In this document: piece by piece, positions 35,076 to 43,045 of the stretch | Layout: each line of letters starts with the position of its first letter | Position numbering within the stretch: the stretch's first letter is position 1 | NCBI GenBank assembly: GCA_934636265.1 | Contig: CAKUAD010000003.1 | Span: 1-64,000 of the forward strand | Source of the DNA: an uncultured Flavobacterium sp. | Lineage (GTDB): Bacteria > Bacteroidota > Bacteroidia > Flavobacteriales > Flavobacteriaceae | DNA: 64,000 bases | Direction of reading: 5' to 3' | Notes under the pieces: generated by a model | The model's input: only the letters and a program-made list of their open reading frames with translations | What the model was told of the DNA's origin: nothing | The model's database searches: none | Translations under genes and position numbers: made by a program

Positions 35076-35909
35076 TTAATTTTTAGACAGATTTTTCATT
35101 TCCTTTTCAATCATATCGTAAAACTGATCGATTTTTGGCATGACAACGATACGCGTGCGACGGTTGGTCTGACGGTTGTCGGCGGTGTTGTTTTCAACCA
35201 GTGGAATGTGTTCGCCACGTCCGGCGGCAATCATCTGTTTTGACGGAATACCCAGTTCTTCAAGTACCCGGATGATAGAAGTTGAACGCTTGACCGACAA
35301 ATCCCAGTTGTCGAGCAGTACACCGTTTGATTTGTAGGGAACATTGTCAGTATGGCCCTCGACCATGCACTCAAAGTCAGGCTTGCTCTTGATCACCTTG
35401 GCCACTTTGCCCAGAACGGTCTTGGCATTTTCGCTTACTACGTAGCTTCCGCTTTTAAATAATAGCTTGTCTGAAATTGAAATAAACACAACGCCTTTCT
35501 CAACATTCACCTGAATGTCCGGATCATTGATGCCCACCGCCGATTTCATACTCGAAACCAAAGCCAGGGTAACACTGTCCTTCTTGGTGAGTGCGTCCTG
35601 CAGGCGTGAAATCTTAAGGTCCTTTTCCTTCATGCTTTCCAGGGCTTTTTCAATATTTTGGGCGCCCTTTGCAGTAAGCGTGGTCATGTTGCCCATATTG
35701 TTGATCAGATCCTGGTTGTTCTTCTTAAGATAGTCAACCTGACCGAGCAGTGTTTCTTTTTCAGCCAGACAGGTATTCAGTTTGACGGTGGCTGTATTTA
35801 ATAGGTCTTGTATCTCTTTGCTTTTTGCCTCACATTCAGCGAGCTTTTTCTTTGTGCCGCATGAAGCCAGAAGGGCTACGGCAGATAATGTCAATAGAAT
35901 ACGTTTCAT
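35076..35909 (-). CDS. OmpA-family peptidoglycan-associated lipoprotein
   Basis: The 277-residue lipoprotein starts MKRILLTLSAVALLASCGTK: signal peptide with lipobox LASC (Cys about residue 17). A predicted coiled coil follows (about 20-120: KLAECEAKSKEIQDLLNTAT and further heptads). The C-terminal OmpA domain carries FECMVEGHTDNVPYKS, SVKRSTSIIRVLEELG and the peptidoglycan-binding NRRTRIVVMP. It probably tethers the outer membrane to the cell wall. The start at 35909 is preferred to 35933 because it begins the lipoprotein signal directly. Confidence 0.93.
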   Translation of the reverse strand: MKRILLTLSAVALLASCGTKKKLAECEAKSKEIQDLLNTATVKLNTCLAEKETLLGQVDYLKKNNQDLINNMGNMTTLTAKGAQNIEKALESMKEKDLKISRLQDALTKKDSVTLALVSSMKSAVGINDPDIQVNVEKGVVFISISDKLLFKSGSYVVSENAKTVLGKVAKVIKSKPDFECMVEGHTDNVPYKSNGVLLDNWDLSVKRSTSIIRVLEELGIPSKQMIAAGRGEHIPLVENNTADNRQTNRRTRIVVMPKIDQFYDMIEKEMKNLSKN

Positions 35910-36140
35910 ATTACTTGAATTTGAGTATGTCACAAATTTAACATTTGCATCACGACAGCCACAAGCTTCACGGCTTAAACTATTGTTAAAAATAGGAGCA
36001 GGGCGTAAGGTTCAGGCAAGATTAAATTAATTGGGAGCCCTTTTATTCCAAACTTATACATTTACGGCGTGATGGAATCCGCTTTGGTTAATTAGACCAC
36101 CTCTGGCATGTTCAATGTTAACTGTTGGACCGCTAATTCT

Positions 36141-37127
36141 TCATCCAAACTTTTTCTTCCCGTTTACAAAATACCGCCAAACAATACTTTGCACTTTAAA
36201 AAAGTCCAGTCGTTGGTAGCAATCGCGTTGTTTGTATACGGTGACAAAAGATGAATAAAAAGAAATATGCGCGTTAAAGACGGCTGCAAAATGTTGGAAT
36301 TTGCCCAAGAACAAAAATCTGAGCGCGGCCAATCCATCCAGAATCATTCGGAAAAAAAGCGTAACGGCCAGTTTGTTTTTAGGCAGATTCTTGGTCAACA
36401 TAAAAAGCGAATTCCTGAAATTGAGATAGGCTTTTTGCGGATGCTGCTCGTTTAGCGTGGCGCCGCCTACATGGTAAACCGTCGATTGCCCGCAGTAAAA
36501 CGCTTTGTAATTCCGGTTATAGGCGCGCCAGCACAGATCAATTTCCTCCATGTGTGCAAAAAAACGGCTATCAAACCCGCCCAGATTCCTAAAAACTTCC
36601 TTGCGGATAACCATGCACGCGCCCGACGCCCAGAAAACGGGAACGCTGTCGTCGTATTGGCCGTTGTCGGTTTCAACCGTTTCAAAAACGCGTCCGCGGC
36701 AAAACGGATAGCCGTACCGGTCGATAAATCCTCCACCGGCGCCTGCATATTCAAAACGTTGCTTGTTTTTGTAATCCAATATTTTGGGCTGTACGATGGC
36801 AATGTCCGGATTCGATTCGAGCAGTGTCAACATCGGCGCCAGCCAACTTTGCGTCACTTCGACATCCGAGTTGACCAGTGCGTAAATGTCTTCTTCAACA
36901 AATCGGAGCGCCTCGTTGTAACCTTGCGCAAAGCCAAAATTCTGGGTGTTCCTGATCACGCGGACCATCGGGAAACGCAACCTGAGCATTTCCACCGATA
37001 AATCGTCGGAAGCATTATCGGCCACATAAACCGTTGCCTCGGGCGAAAAGCGCACTACCGAGGGCAAAAATTTCTCGAGCAGTGAAACACCATTCCAGTT
37101 AAGGATGACCACAGCCACTTTTTTCAT
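36141..37127 (-). CDS. Family 2 glycosyltransferase
   Basis: The 328-residue GT-A enzyme resembles rhamnosyltransferase-like family 2 proteins. It begins VAVVILNWNGVSLLEKFLPS, has VYVADNASDD near residue 34 and the nucleotide-sugar/metal segment ALVNSDVEVT (about residues 84-93). FWASGACMVIRKEVF and the GG-FD-HMEEIDLCWRAYNRN region are the acceptor-side signature. A hydrophobic C-terminal segment (LFFRMILDGLAALRFLFLGK) suggests membrane association. It likely adds a sugar to surface polysaccharide or lipid; donor and acceptor are unknown. It overlaps the HsdR_N-like gene by 4 nt (ATGA). Confidence 0.9.
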   Translation of the reverse strand: MKKVAVVILNWNGVSLLEKFLPSVVRFSPEATVYVADNASDDLSVEMLRLRFPMVRVIRNTQNFGFAQGYNEALRFVEEDIYALVNSDVEVTQSWLAPMLTLLESNPDIAIVQPKILDYKNKQRFEYAGAGGGFIDRYGYPFCRGRVFETVETDNGQYDDSVPVFWASGACMVIRKEVFRNLGGFDSRFFAHMEEIDLCWRAYNRNYKAFYCGQSTVYHVGGATLNEQHPQKAYLNFRNSLFMLTKNLPKNKLAVTLFFRMILDGLAALRFLFLGKFQHFAAVFNAHISFYSSFVTVYKQRDCYQRLDFFKVQSIVWRYFVNGKKKFG

Positions 37128-37579
37128 AGTTCCGGTTTTTGGTAATCAGGAAGTTCCGTTAGAAAATCGTACCGCTCCAATTGGGCGTTAATTTGGCAAA
37201 AATAATGTTGCAGTCCGTTGGTCACCATAAGGTACTTGGCGTTGAGTGTCATGTTGTAGCGCGCGATCTGGTCAAATGTTTGCTGCGAAATCCCGACCAC
37301 CGGCGCCTTGCATTCGACAATGATCAAAATGTTTCCGTCGCGGTCAAAAACCACTATGTCGTATCGCTTGGAAAGTCCGTTCACTTTGAGCATTTTCTCG
37401 ACGCTGACGTGCTGGCGCGGATATTTTTTATGGTGGATAAGATAGTGAACCACATGTTGCCGCACCCATTCCTCGGGCGTGAGGACTACGTATTTTTTCC
37501 GGATGATGTCAAACGCGGCCGTCTTTCCGTCTACGGGCAAAAGTTTAAGGGAACACGGCGGAAAATCGAGCGCTTGCAT
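37124..37579 (-). CDS. HsdR N-terminal-domain-like nuclease-fold protein
   Basis: This 151-residue protein matches the stand-alone type I restriction enzyme R protein N-terminal domain family. The PD-(D/E)XK-like core is visible: KRYDIVVFDRDGNILIIVECKA (Asp near residue 92, E-x-K at about 108-110), followed by QQTFDQIARYNMTLNAKYLM. No helicase or HsdM/HsdS genes are near, so it is not a working type I system; such solo proteins are conserved beside holA in many Flavobacteria and their role is unknown. A -7 box TACCTTTG (37591-37584) lies 4 nt before its ATG. Its operon partner is the glycosyltransferase. Confidence 0.85.
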   Translation of the reverse strand: MQALDFPPCSLKLLPVDGKTAAFDIIRKKYVVLTPEEWVRQHVVHYLIHHKKYPRQHVSVEKMLKVNGLSKRYDIVVFDRDGNILIIVECKAPVVGISQQTFDQIARYNMTLNAKYLMVTNGLQHYFCQINAQLERYDFLTELPDYQKPEL

Positions 37580-37647
37580 GGGTCAAAGGTAAAAAATACA
37601 AGCGGTTTTGGCGTCACTTTTTTTGATGCCATCCACGCCATTTTTTA

Positions 37648-37678
37648 TTGTGCAAGGCGGTCAAAAGCTGTACTTTTG
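37648..37678 (+). promoter_or_regulatory. Candidate promoter of holA
   Basis: TTG (37648-37650), 20 nt, TACTTTTG (37671-37678), both at good spacing. The -7 box ends 6 nt before the ATG at 37685, so a leaderless or nearly leaderless mRNA is expected. Confidence 0.6.
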
Positions 37679-37684
37679 GGCTTG

Positions 37685-38680
37685 ATGAAAGAACTGAAAA
37701 CCATTATCGACGACATCAAGGCAGGGCGCATCAGCCCCATCTATGCACTAATGGGGGAGGAGCCTTATTATATTGACCGTTTAACCGAGTTTATTGAGGA
37801 AAACATCCTGACACCCGACGAGAAAGGATTCAATTTTACAGTCATGTACGGGCCTGATTCATCCGTCGAGGAGATTGAACTGACATGCAAACGCTATCCG
37901 ATGATGGCCGAGAGACAAGTGGTCATCGTAAGGGAGGCACAACAATTGAAACAAATTGACAATCTTGCTGTTTATGCCGCCAAGCCTACGCCATCGACAG
38001 TCTTGGTTTTGGCACACAAATACAAATCCATCGACAAGCGAAAGGTTCTGTATAAAACGATAAAGGAGACGGGTGTTGTTTTTGAAAGCAAATCACCCTC
38101 CGACAGGGAAATCCCTGATTTTATCGAACGAACGGCCACACTGCACGGCTTTAAAATGGATGCCAAAGCCATAAAATTCATGTTTGAATGTATGGGTAAC
38201 AACCTGAGCCGTATTGCCAAGGAGATTGAAAAGTTTGACATGGCTTTACCCAAGGGCGCGTCAATTACCATCAAGGATATCGAAGAGCAGGTAGGGATGA
38301 ACAAGGATTTCACCATCTTTGAGTTTGTTAGGGCCTTAGGAGCTAAAGATGCGACAAAGGCCTATAAGATCGGACAGTACTTTGTCAAATCAAAGGAACA
38401 CTCCATCCACAGCACGCTGCCGTTGGTTGCCAATCATTTTACAAGGGTTTTGGCCTATCACGGGCTTAAGGACAAATCAAAAGGGGCGGTGGCTTCCAGC
38501 TTGGGGATACCGCCATTTGCCGTCGATGAAATCGCATCAAGTGCGCAACACTACCCTATGAAAACCGTCAGCAAAATTGTTGGCGGTCTGCGCCAGATCG
38601 ACCTTAAGGGAAAAGGTGTAGACGCATCACTTGATTTTGAGGAACTTCTTAAAGAACTCTACATCCTGACTTTGAACTGA
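37685..38680 (+). CDS. holA: DNA polymerase III delta subunit
   Basis: The 331-residue clamp-loader subunit starts MKELKTIIDDIKAGRISPIY at 37685. Family hallmarks: IYALMGEEPYYIDRLTEFIE, MAERQVVIVREAQQLK, LVLAHKYKSIDKRKVLYK and a C-terminal helical collar domain with FEFVRALGAKD. It opens the beta clamp and works with the dnaX product found at 8788-10469. The frame is open far upstream, but those residues overlap the divergent HsdR_N-like gene and are not coding. Length is normal. Confidence 0.93.
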   Translation: MKELKTIIDDIKAGRISPIYALMGEEPYYIDRLTEFIEENILTPDEKGFNFTVMYGPDSSVEEIELTCKRYPMMAERQVVIVREAQQLKQIDNLAVYAAKPTPSTVLVLAHKYKSIDKRKVLYKTIKETGVVFESKSPSDREIPDFIERTATLHGFKMDAKAIKFMFECMGNNLSRIAKEIEKFDMALPKGASITIKDIEEQVGMNKDFTIFEFVRALGAKDATKAYKIGQYFVKSKEHSIHSTLPLVANHFTRVLAYHGLKDKSKGAVASSLGIPPFAVDEIASSAQHYPMKTVSKIVGGLRQIDLKGKGVDASLDFEELLKELYILTLN

Positions 38681-38818
38681 AATTTTTGTAAGATAGAACG
38701 TTAATTATATAATGGTTAACAAACCTCCGGCGCTAATTTTACGTAACACTCCAAGCACCGATTAGAAAACCCATGCTAGCATGATTTTTCATGATTGATT
38801 GGTTACTTGGTTAGTTGA

Positions 38819-38855
38819 GAAGCGGCATTAGCAATAGTGCCGTTTCTTGTTTTTA
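38819..38855 (+). terminator. Intrinsic terminator after holA
   Basis: GAAGCGGCA (38819-38827) pairs with TGCCGTTTC (38838-38846), one G-U pair, loop of ten; TTGTTTTT follows. It ends close to the stop of the convergent secreted-protein gene. Confidence 0.8.
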
Positions 38856-39587
38856 CTGCGGTGTGTGGATGTTAAACGGCAGCGCGGTTGATCCCGGTTG
38901 ATAATACCTCGTTCCGGAATGCGGAGAAACAACAGCTCCCTGTATCACCTTGTAGTTCGGCTTCGGGATTTGCACTCTCATTTTGTTTGAAGTTTTCGCA
39001 AGAAGTTTTCGCGTGGATCGATGGACGTTATTTTCATCGTACATATGTTGCTCCACCAAGGTTCCATTGGGGATGCCACCGCGCGTCAGCCAGATTTCCA
39101 TAGCCGTGGGTTGCCACAATAAAGGCAAAGCAGGCCCGGGTTCAAAAAACATGATGGCCGAATAAAGCTTCTTCTTTTTGATTCTTTTGGGTTTGGTTGA
39201 AAAAAAACGCACGTATTTTAGCGCTCGTCCGTTTAAAACCGTATCCCCAATGGGTGAAAAGGCATAATTGTTTCGCTGATATTTGTAAGGATTGCCAGCA
39301 ACAAAAGTCTCATTGAAAATTAATGTTCCGTCTGACCTGTAACCCTTTTTTCCCCGCGACCACCGCTTATCGTAATGTACAAAATAAAGGTTATACTGCA
39401 GGGTTTCGTTGGCGTAGTGGACAATGTGATAAAGATTGTCTGCGGAATTCACATAGTATTTTTCAAGCCTGTTTGCGTTAGGCTTGTCGTGAACTATAAT
39501 TTCATATTCCATGCAAACGTCAAACGAATAAACATCCTGAGCATTTGCGACGGCGGCCATCAACAGTATCAGTAAAAAGCGATTCAT
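38853..39587 (-). CDS. Exported protein of unknown function
   Basis: This 244-residue protein carries a signal peptide (MNRFLLILLMAAVANA, cleavage before QDVYS). The mature part is rich in aromatic and basic residues with beta-type periodicity (YYVNSADNLYHIVHY; NLYFVHYDKRW) and a Lys-rich stretch KPKRIKKKKLYSA in the middle. I recognise no catalytic motif or family. It overlaps the upstream gene by 4 nt (ATGA), so both are translated from one mRNA; that is the only functional hint. Confidence 0.75.
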   Translation of the reverse strand: MNRFLLILLMAAVANAQDVYSFDVCMEYEIIVHDKPNANRLEKYYVNSADNLYHIVHYANETLQYNLYFVHYDKRWSRGKKGYRSDGTLIFNETFVAGNPYKYQRNNYAFSPIGDTVLNGRALKYVRFFSTKPKRIKKKKLYSAIMFFEPGPALPLLWQPTAMEIWLTRGGIPNGTLVEQHMYDENNVHRSTRKLLAKTSNKMRVQIPKPNYKVIQGAVVSPHSGTRYYQPGSTALPFNIHTPQ

Positions 39588-40108
39588 TTGGTTTTCTCAC
39601 CGACAAAATAATCAGACTGCGATTTAAAGAGCACGTTAAACGTCGTCAAACTTCCATAAATACGCGTAATGTACTGCTGAAGTTCTACCTTTTCCCCGTC
39701 CGACAGGTTGCTGGCGTTGATTTTTTGCTCCATCACGCGCAAGCGGTCGCGGACCATGACAATTTTGTGAAAAAACGTATCAATGGGAACCTCCTTGCCC
39801 TGAACGCCCTGTTGTCCGGGTTCAAGCACAAGCGATCCGCCCTTCCATTTGTCGGCGATGGGCGTCGGCGGGGTGATGTCGGTCCAGCGTTGCAGCAAGT
39901 TCTTAAGTGTTTTTTCCACATCGTACAGACTGATCGTATCCACCTCATTTTCAGACGCTTCAATCACCTCGAACTCACTGTCCAGTTCAATGGTTTCAAG
40001 GCCTTTGTCAATAAAGGTCACCCAATAATCGGTTGAACTTACGTTGGTAATGACTCCCTTTCCAAATTCAGGGTGGTTGATGCGTGATCCGATGCCGAGT
40101 AATTTCAT
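39584..40108 (-). CDS. Flavobacterial conserved protein with Tudor/CarD-like N-terminus
   Basis: The 174-residue cytoplasmic protein starts MKLLGIGSRINHPEFGKGVI at 40108. This opening resembles the small beta domain at the C-terminus of PcrA/UvrD (compare VMHDRFGKGKILAIDG in the helicase at 31767-34094) and CarD-like RNA polymerase-binding modules; the likeness covers only about 40 residues. The rest is helical (SLYDVEKTLKNLLQRW; MVRDRLRVMEQKINASNLSD). The function is unknown. It overlaps the downstream exported-protein gene by ATGA. Confidence 0.75.
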   Translation of the reverse strand: MKLLGIGSRINHPEFGKGVITNVSSTDYWVTFIDKGLETIELDSEFEVIEASENEVDTISLYDVEKTLKNLLQRWTDITPPTPIADKWKGGSLVLEPGQQGVQGKEVPIDTFFHKIVMVRDRLRVMEQKINASNLSDGEKVELQQYITRIYGSLTTFNVLFKSQSDYFVGEKTK

Positions 40109-40207
40109 TTTTTCGTTTTGGGCTAAAATAATCCAAAGCGTTAAAACGTGCAAGCCTTAATCAAATTAGCTCCGTTGGTAAAATCTGCGTATCTTAGGGT
40201 AAATGTT

Positions 40208-41425
40208 ATGCAGATGAGATACGCGCTAATTTTACTCTTGGTTTTTTTTATCGGATGCAAGCAAAAGCCTGATAGGCCAAAACACATTTCTGTAACCGAT
40301 GCGTTTCCACCAGTTGAAACCGAGCCCGCCAACACTGATTACCCTCCGGCGTTTAAAGGCCAGACCCGAGTTGCTGGCGTAAAAACCCGCACATCGATTA
40401 CGCACAAGATTATCACCAAAGATCTTTCGCGTCCCTGGGGCATGGCGCTTATGCCCGATGGCAACCTGCTTGTCACGCAAAAGGAGGGCACCATGAAAAT
40501 TGTAACGCCTGCCGGAGAGCTTTCGGCAGATATTACCGGACTTCCCAAGGTGGATTCGCGCGGCCAGGGTGGTCTTCTTGATGTAGCGCTCGACCCTGAT
40601 TTTCAAACCAACGGATTGATTTACTGGACATTTTCAGAACCGCAACCCGGCGGAAACCTTACCGCGGTGGGCAAGGGTGTGTTTGACGTCGATGCGCTCA
40701 AGGTACACAATGTCAAAGTGATTTTCCGGGCTACCCCGGCCTATGACGGAACCTTGCACTACGGTTCGCGCCTGGTGTTCGCACCCGACGGCAACTTGTT
40801 TGTTTCCACCGGCGAACGCTCGGACAAGGAAACGCGTCAGCAGGCACAGGATCTCAAATCCGGTCTTGGCAAAATTTTCCGAATCACGCCCGACGGTGCG
40901 CCCGCGCCGGGAAATCCCACGTTTAAACAAGCCATGCCGGGAATTTACAGTTACGGCCACCGCAATCCGCAAGGCCTGGCGCTGCATCCGCAAACCGGAG
41001 CGCTCTGGAGTGCCGAGTTTGGACCCATGGGCGGCGACGAACTCAACCTGATCCAGCCCGGAAAGAATTACGGCTGGCCAACCATTACTTATGGTGTCGA
41101 ATACAGTGGCGATGCCATCAGTAACAAGGCAACCCGGCGTGAAGGCATGGAACAGCCCGTGTATTACTGGGATCCGGTATTGTCGCCCAGCGGGATGGTA
41201 TTTTACACCTCTGACGCCATTCCTGAATGGAAAAATAATCTTTTTATAGGAGGCTTGAGCAGCAATCACATTTGCCGTGTGGTCATCCGCGACAACCGCG
41301 TCGTGGGCGAGGAGCGCCTCCTGGCAAACGAGTTTCAGCGTTTCCGCGATGTGTCGATGGCGGCAAACGGCGGACTTTACGCCATCACCGACGATGGAAG
41401 ACTTTACTGGATTGGAAAAAAATGA
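40208..41425 (+). CDS. PQQ-dependent sugar dehydrogenase-like lipoprotein
   Basis: This 405-residue protein begins with a lipoprotein signal (MQMRYALILLLVFFIGCKQK, Cys at residue 17). The six-bladed soluble glucose/sorbosone dehydrogenase propeller follows: LSRPWGMALMPDGNLLVTQK, GQGGLLDVALDPDF, GSRLVFAPDGNLFVSTGER, YSYGHRNPQGLALHP, LWSAEFGPMGGDELNLI and YYWDPVLSPSGMVFYT. Relatives such as YliI oxidise aldose sugars with PQQ and calcium. No pqq genes are in the window. The start may instead be the ATG at 40214. The start of the divergent gene lies 100 nt away. Confidence 0.92.
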   Translation: MQMRYALILLLVFFIGCKQKPDRPKHISVTDAFPPVETEPANTDYPPAFKGQTRVAGVKTRTSITHKIITKDLSRPWGMALMPDGNLLVTQKEGTMKIVTPAGELSADITGLPKVDSRGQGGLLDVALDPDFQTNGLIYWTFSEPQPGGNLTAVGKGVFDVDALKVHNVKVIFRATPAYDGTLHYGSRLVFAPDGNLFVSTGERSDKETRQQAQDLKSGLGKIFRITPDGAPAPGNPTFKQAMPGIYSYGHRNPQGLALHPQTGALWSAEFGPMGGDELNLIQPGKNYGWPTITYGVEYSGDAISNKATRREGMEQPVYYWDPVLSPSGMVFYTSDAIPEWKNNLFIGGLSSNHICRVVIRDNRVVGEERLLANEFQRFRDVSMAANGGLYAITDDGRLYWIGKK

Positions 41426-41563
41426 AAAGGTCAAACGCCGGAATTAGAATTGTCCGGTTTTAATTCAACAACCTATAAAACAATGTTATAACAGTAATAA
41501 TGCCGCGTTAATATGATGCGTTGTTTGGTGGTTGATGCCGAAATTTGTTTAAAATCGGCTATT

Positions 41564-41920
41564 ATGAAAACGCTGTTTCTTATGTTGATGCTTTGTGCGA
41601 TAGCACAGGCTCAGGACAATCGGCCCAAATCTTCGCTTTCAGGGAAAATCACCGGTCGTGAAAGTATGACGGGCGCGCCTCATCCCATGTCGGGCATGAC
41701 AAAAAATCCGGCAATCAAAAAAACGACGGCTACACAGTCAACCACTACGGGAGCCAATTCGCCGGTAAAGACACTTTACGGCAAGAACAATGATGGTTCC
41801 AGCACGGGTACAACGGTTACCGGTAGTGGCGCGCCTAATTGGGTGGTTCCCAGGGAAGACGTATCGCCCAGCCCCGGTAACAAGGCCGGTGGTTGGATCG
41901 TAACCCCGCGACCCAGGTAG
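41564..41920 (+). CDS. Small exported low-complexity protein
   Basis: This 118-residue protein has a signal peptide (MKTLFLMLMLCAIAQA, cleavage before QDN). The mature portion is Thr/Ser/Gly/Pro-rich and basic, with TKNPAIKKTTATQSTTTG and GAPNWVVPREDVSPSPGN. I recognise no family. The N-terminal Met at 41564 is preferred to 41513 because it starts the signal peptide. It stands alone between the sugar dehydrogenase and a small membrane protein and could be a periplasmic or surface disordered protein. Confidence 0.6.
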   Translation: MKTLFLMLMLCAIAQAQDNRPKSSLSGKITGRESMTGAPHPMSGMTKNPAIKKTTATQSTTTGANSPVKTLYGKNNDGSSTGTTVTGSGAPNWVVPREDVSPSPGNKAGGWIVTPRPR

Positions 41921-41966
41921 GGTTTTAAAAATTATCCCGATATTTGCGCTCCAAAAACGACGCATT

Positions 41967-42152
41967 ATGGCCATGATGAACAAAAATACGGTTCTGGGTT
42001 GGGCAACATTTGTAATGACTATTATGGGCTTGCTGCTTGTGGCACTGGGCGCCTTTCGTTATGACGATGTGGCCGGCTGGGGATTTGGAGCTGTGGGCGT
42101 TGGGTTTCTTGCCAATGCCTGGGTGTTCAGCTCGCTTAAAGGACGCGTATAA
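41967..42152 (+). CDS. CAL67264-type small membrane protein
   Basis: The 61-residue protein has two close transmembrane helices (TVLGWATFVMTIMGLLLVAL and WGFGAVGVGFLANAWVF) and the family core GAFRYDDVAGWGFGAVG. It matches the CAL67264 family of small flavobacterial membrane proteins as I remember it; the function is unknown. Start choice lies among three Met codons (41967, 41973, 41976); relatives suggest MNKNTVLGW at 41976. A bidirectional terminator follows 8 nt after the stop. Confidence 0.8.
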   Translation: MAMMNKNTVLGWATFVMTIMGLLLVALGAFRYDDVAGWGFGAVGVGFLANAWVFSSLKGRV

Positions 42153-42159
42153 AAACAAA

Positions 42160-42190
42160 AGGCCGCCGGAATCAACCAGCGGCCTTTTTT
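42160..42190. terminator. Bidirectional intrinsic terminator
   Basis: AGGCCGC (42160-42166) and GCGGCCT (42179-42185) form a 7-bp stem with a 12-nt loop, followed by six T; an A-rich run precedes it for the opposite strand (OmpW gene). Confidence 0.85.
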
Positions 42191-42204
42191 CAACCAAAAA
42201 AATA

Positions 42205-42876
42205 CTAGAACCTCATACCGACACCAAAGCCTAGCAGCAGCGGATCGATGTCAACCTTGGCCGGAATGGTAAGCCCGGGAGCCAGGTTTGATCCGTCAAC
42301 CGATACATCGGTGCTCAGGTACAATTTTTTCATGTCAAGGTTAAGGTAAAAATTATCCCACAGCTCAAGGTCAAATCCTATCTGGAATCCGTAGCCAAAA
42401 GCAGCGTCGTATGAAACGTCCTTAACCACCGGACCTTCATCAACCCCATAAAAAATCGTGTAGTTGACACCGGCACCTACATACGGCTTGAATACGTCGG
42501 CAATCGTTACGTGGTATTGCGCCATAAGCGTAGGAGGCAAAAGGTAAACACTCCCCAGGTCAATGTCGGCCGATGTTGGCCCGCCGATGGCCGAAATATC
42601 GGATCCTCTGGTCGACACGTCGTGTTTGGCCGTACCCAGAATGAGTTCGGCTGCAAAATTTTCAGTAAAATAGTACGTAATATCAAGTTCAGGAATAAAG
42701 GCGTTTGAGATGGCCACGTCGCCGCCAATGATATCGGGCTTACCAGCTTCAGACGGTATAACGGCGACACCGCGGGCGCGAATCTGCCAGCGTTTAAAAT
42801 CGTCTTTAATTTCTTCCTGGGCGTTGGCCGTAAACATGACAGACATCAAGCCAACACCTAAAATCAACTTTTTCAT
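42205..42876 (-). CDS. OmpW family outer-membrane beta-barrel
   Basis: The 223-residue protein has a signal peptide (MKKLILGVGLMSVMFTANAQ) and an eight-stranded barrel pattern ending in the C-terminal aromatic Phe (LLLGFGVGMRF) required for outer-membrane assembly. OmpW signatures: RWQIRARGVAVIPSE, ISNAFIPELDITYYFTENFA, LLPPTLMAQYHV and VFKPYVGAGVNYTIFYG. It probably forms a hydrophobic channel for small molecules. Apart from the shared terminator it has no operon partner. Confidence 0.93.
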   Translation of the reverse strand: MKKLILGVGLMSVMFTANAQEEIKDDFKRWQIRARGVAVIPSEAGKPDIIGGDVAISNAFIPELDITYYFTENFAAELILGTAKHDVSTRGSDISAIGGPTSADIDLGSVYLLPPTLMAQYHVTIADVFKPYVGAGVNYTIFYGVDEGPVVKDVSYDAAFGYGFQIGFDLELWDNFYLNLDMKKLYLSTDVSVDGSNLAPGLTIPAKVDIDPLLLGFGVGMRF

Positions 42877-43045
42877 AAAGGATGTATTTGGTTTTACGAG
42901 TCAAAATTATGCTTAAAGCCCGGGCTGAAACCTGATTTAAATCATGCCATTTAAACGTATTTTCCTTTATTGTCGGGTAAAAAATCCGGTTGCCCTTTAG
43001 CGCGTGGCGGCATATACTTATCTTTGCGACACAAAATTTATAACC

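Noticed and set aside
37124..37579. Type I restriction-modification system
   Set aside because: Only the HsdR N-terminal-like domain is present; methylase, specificity and helicase parts are absent nearby.
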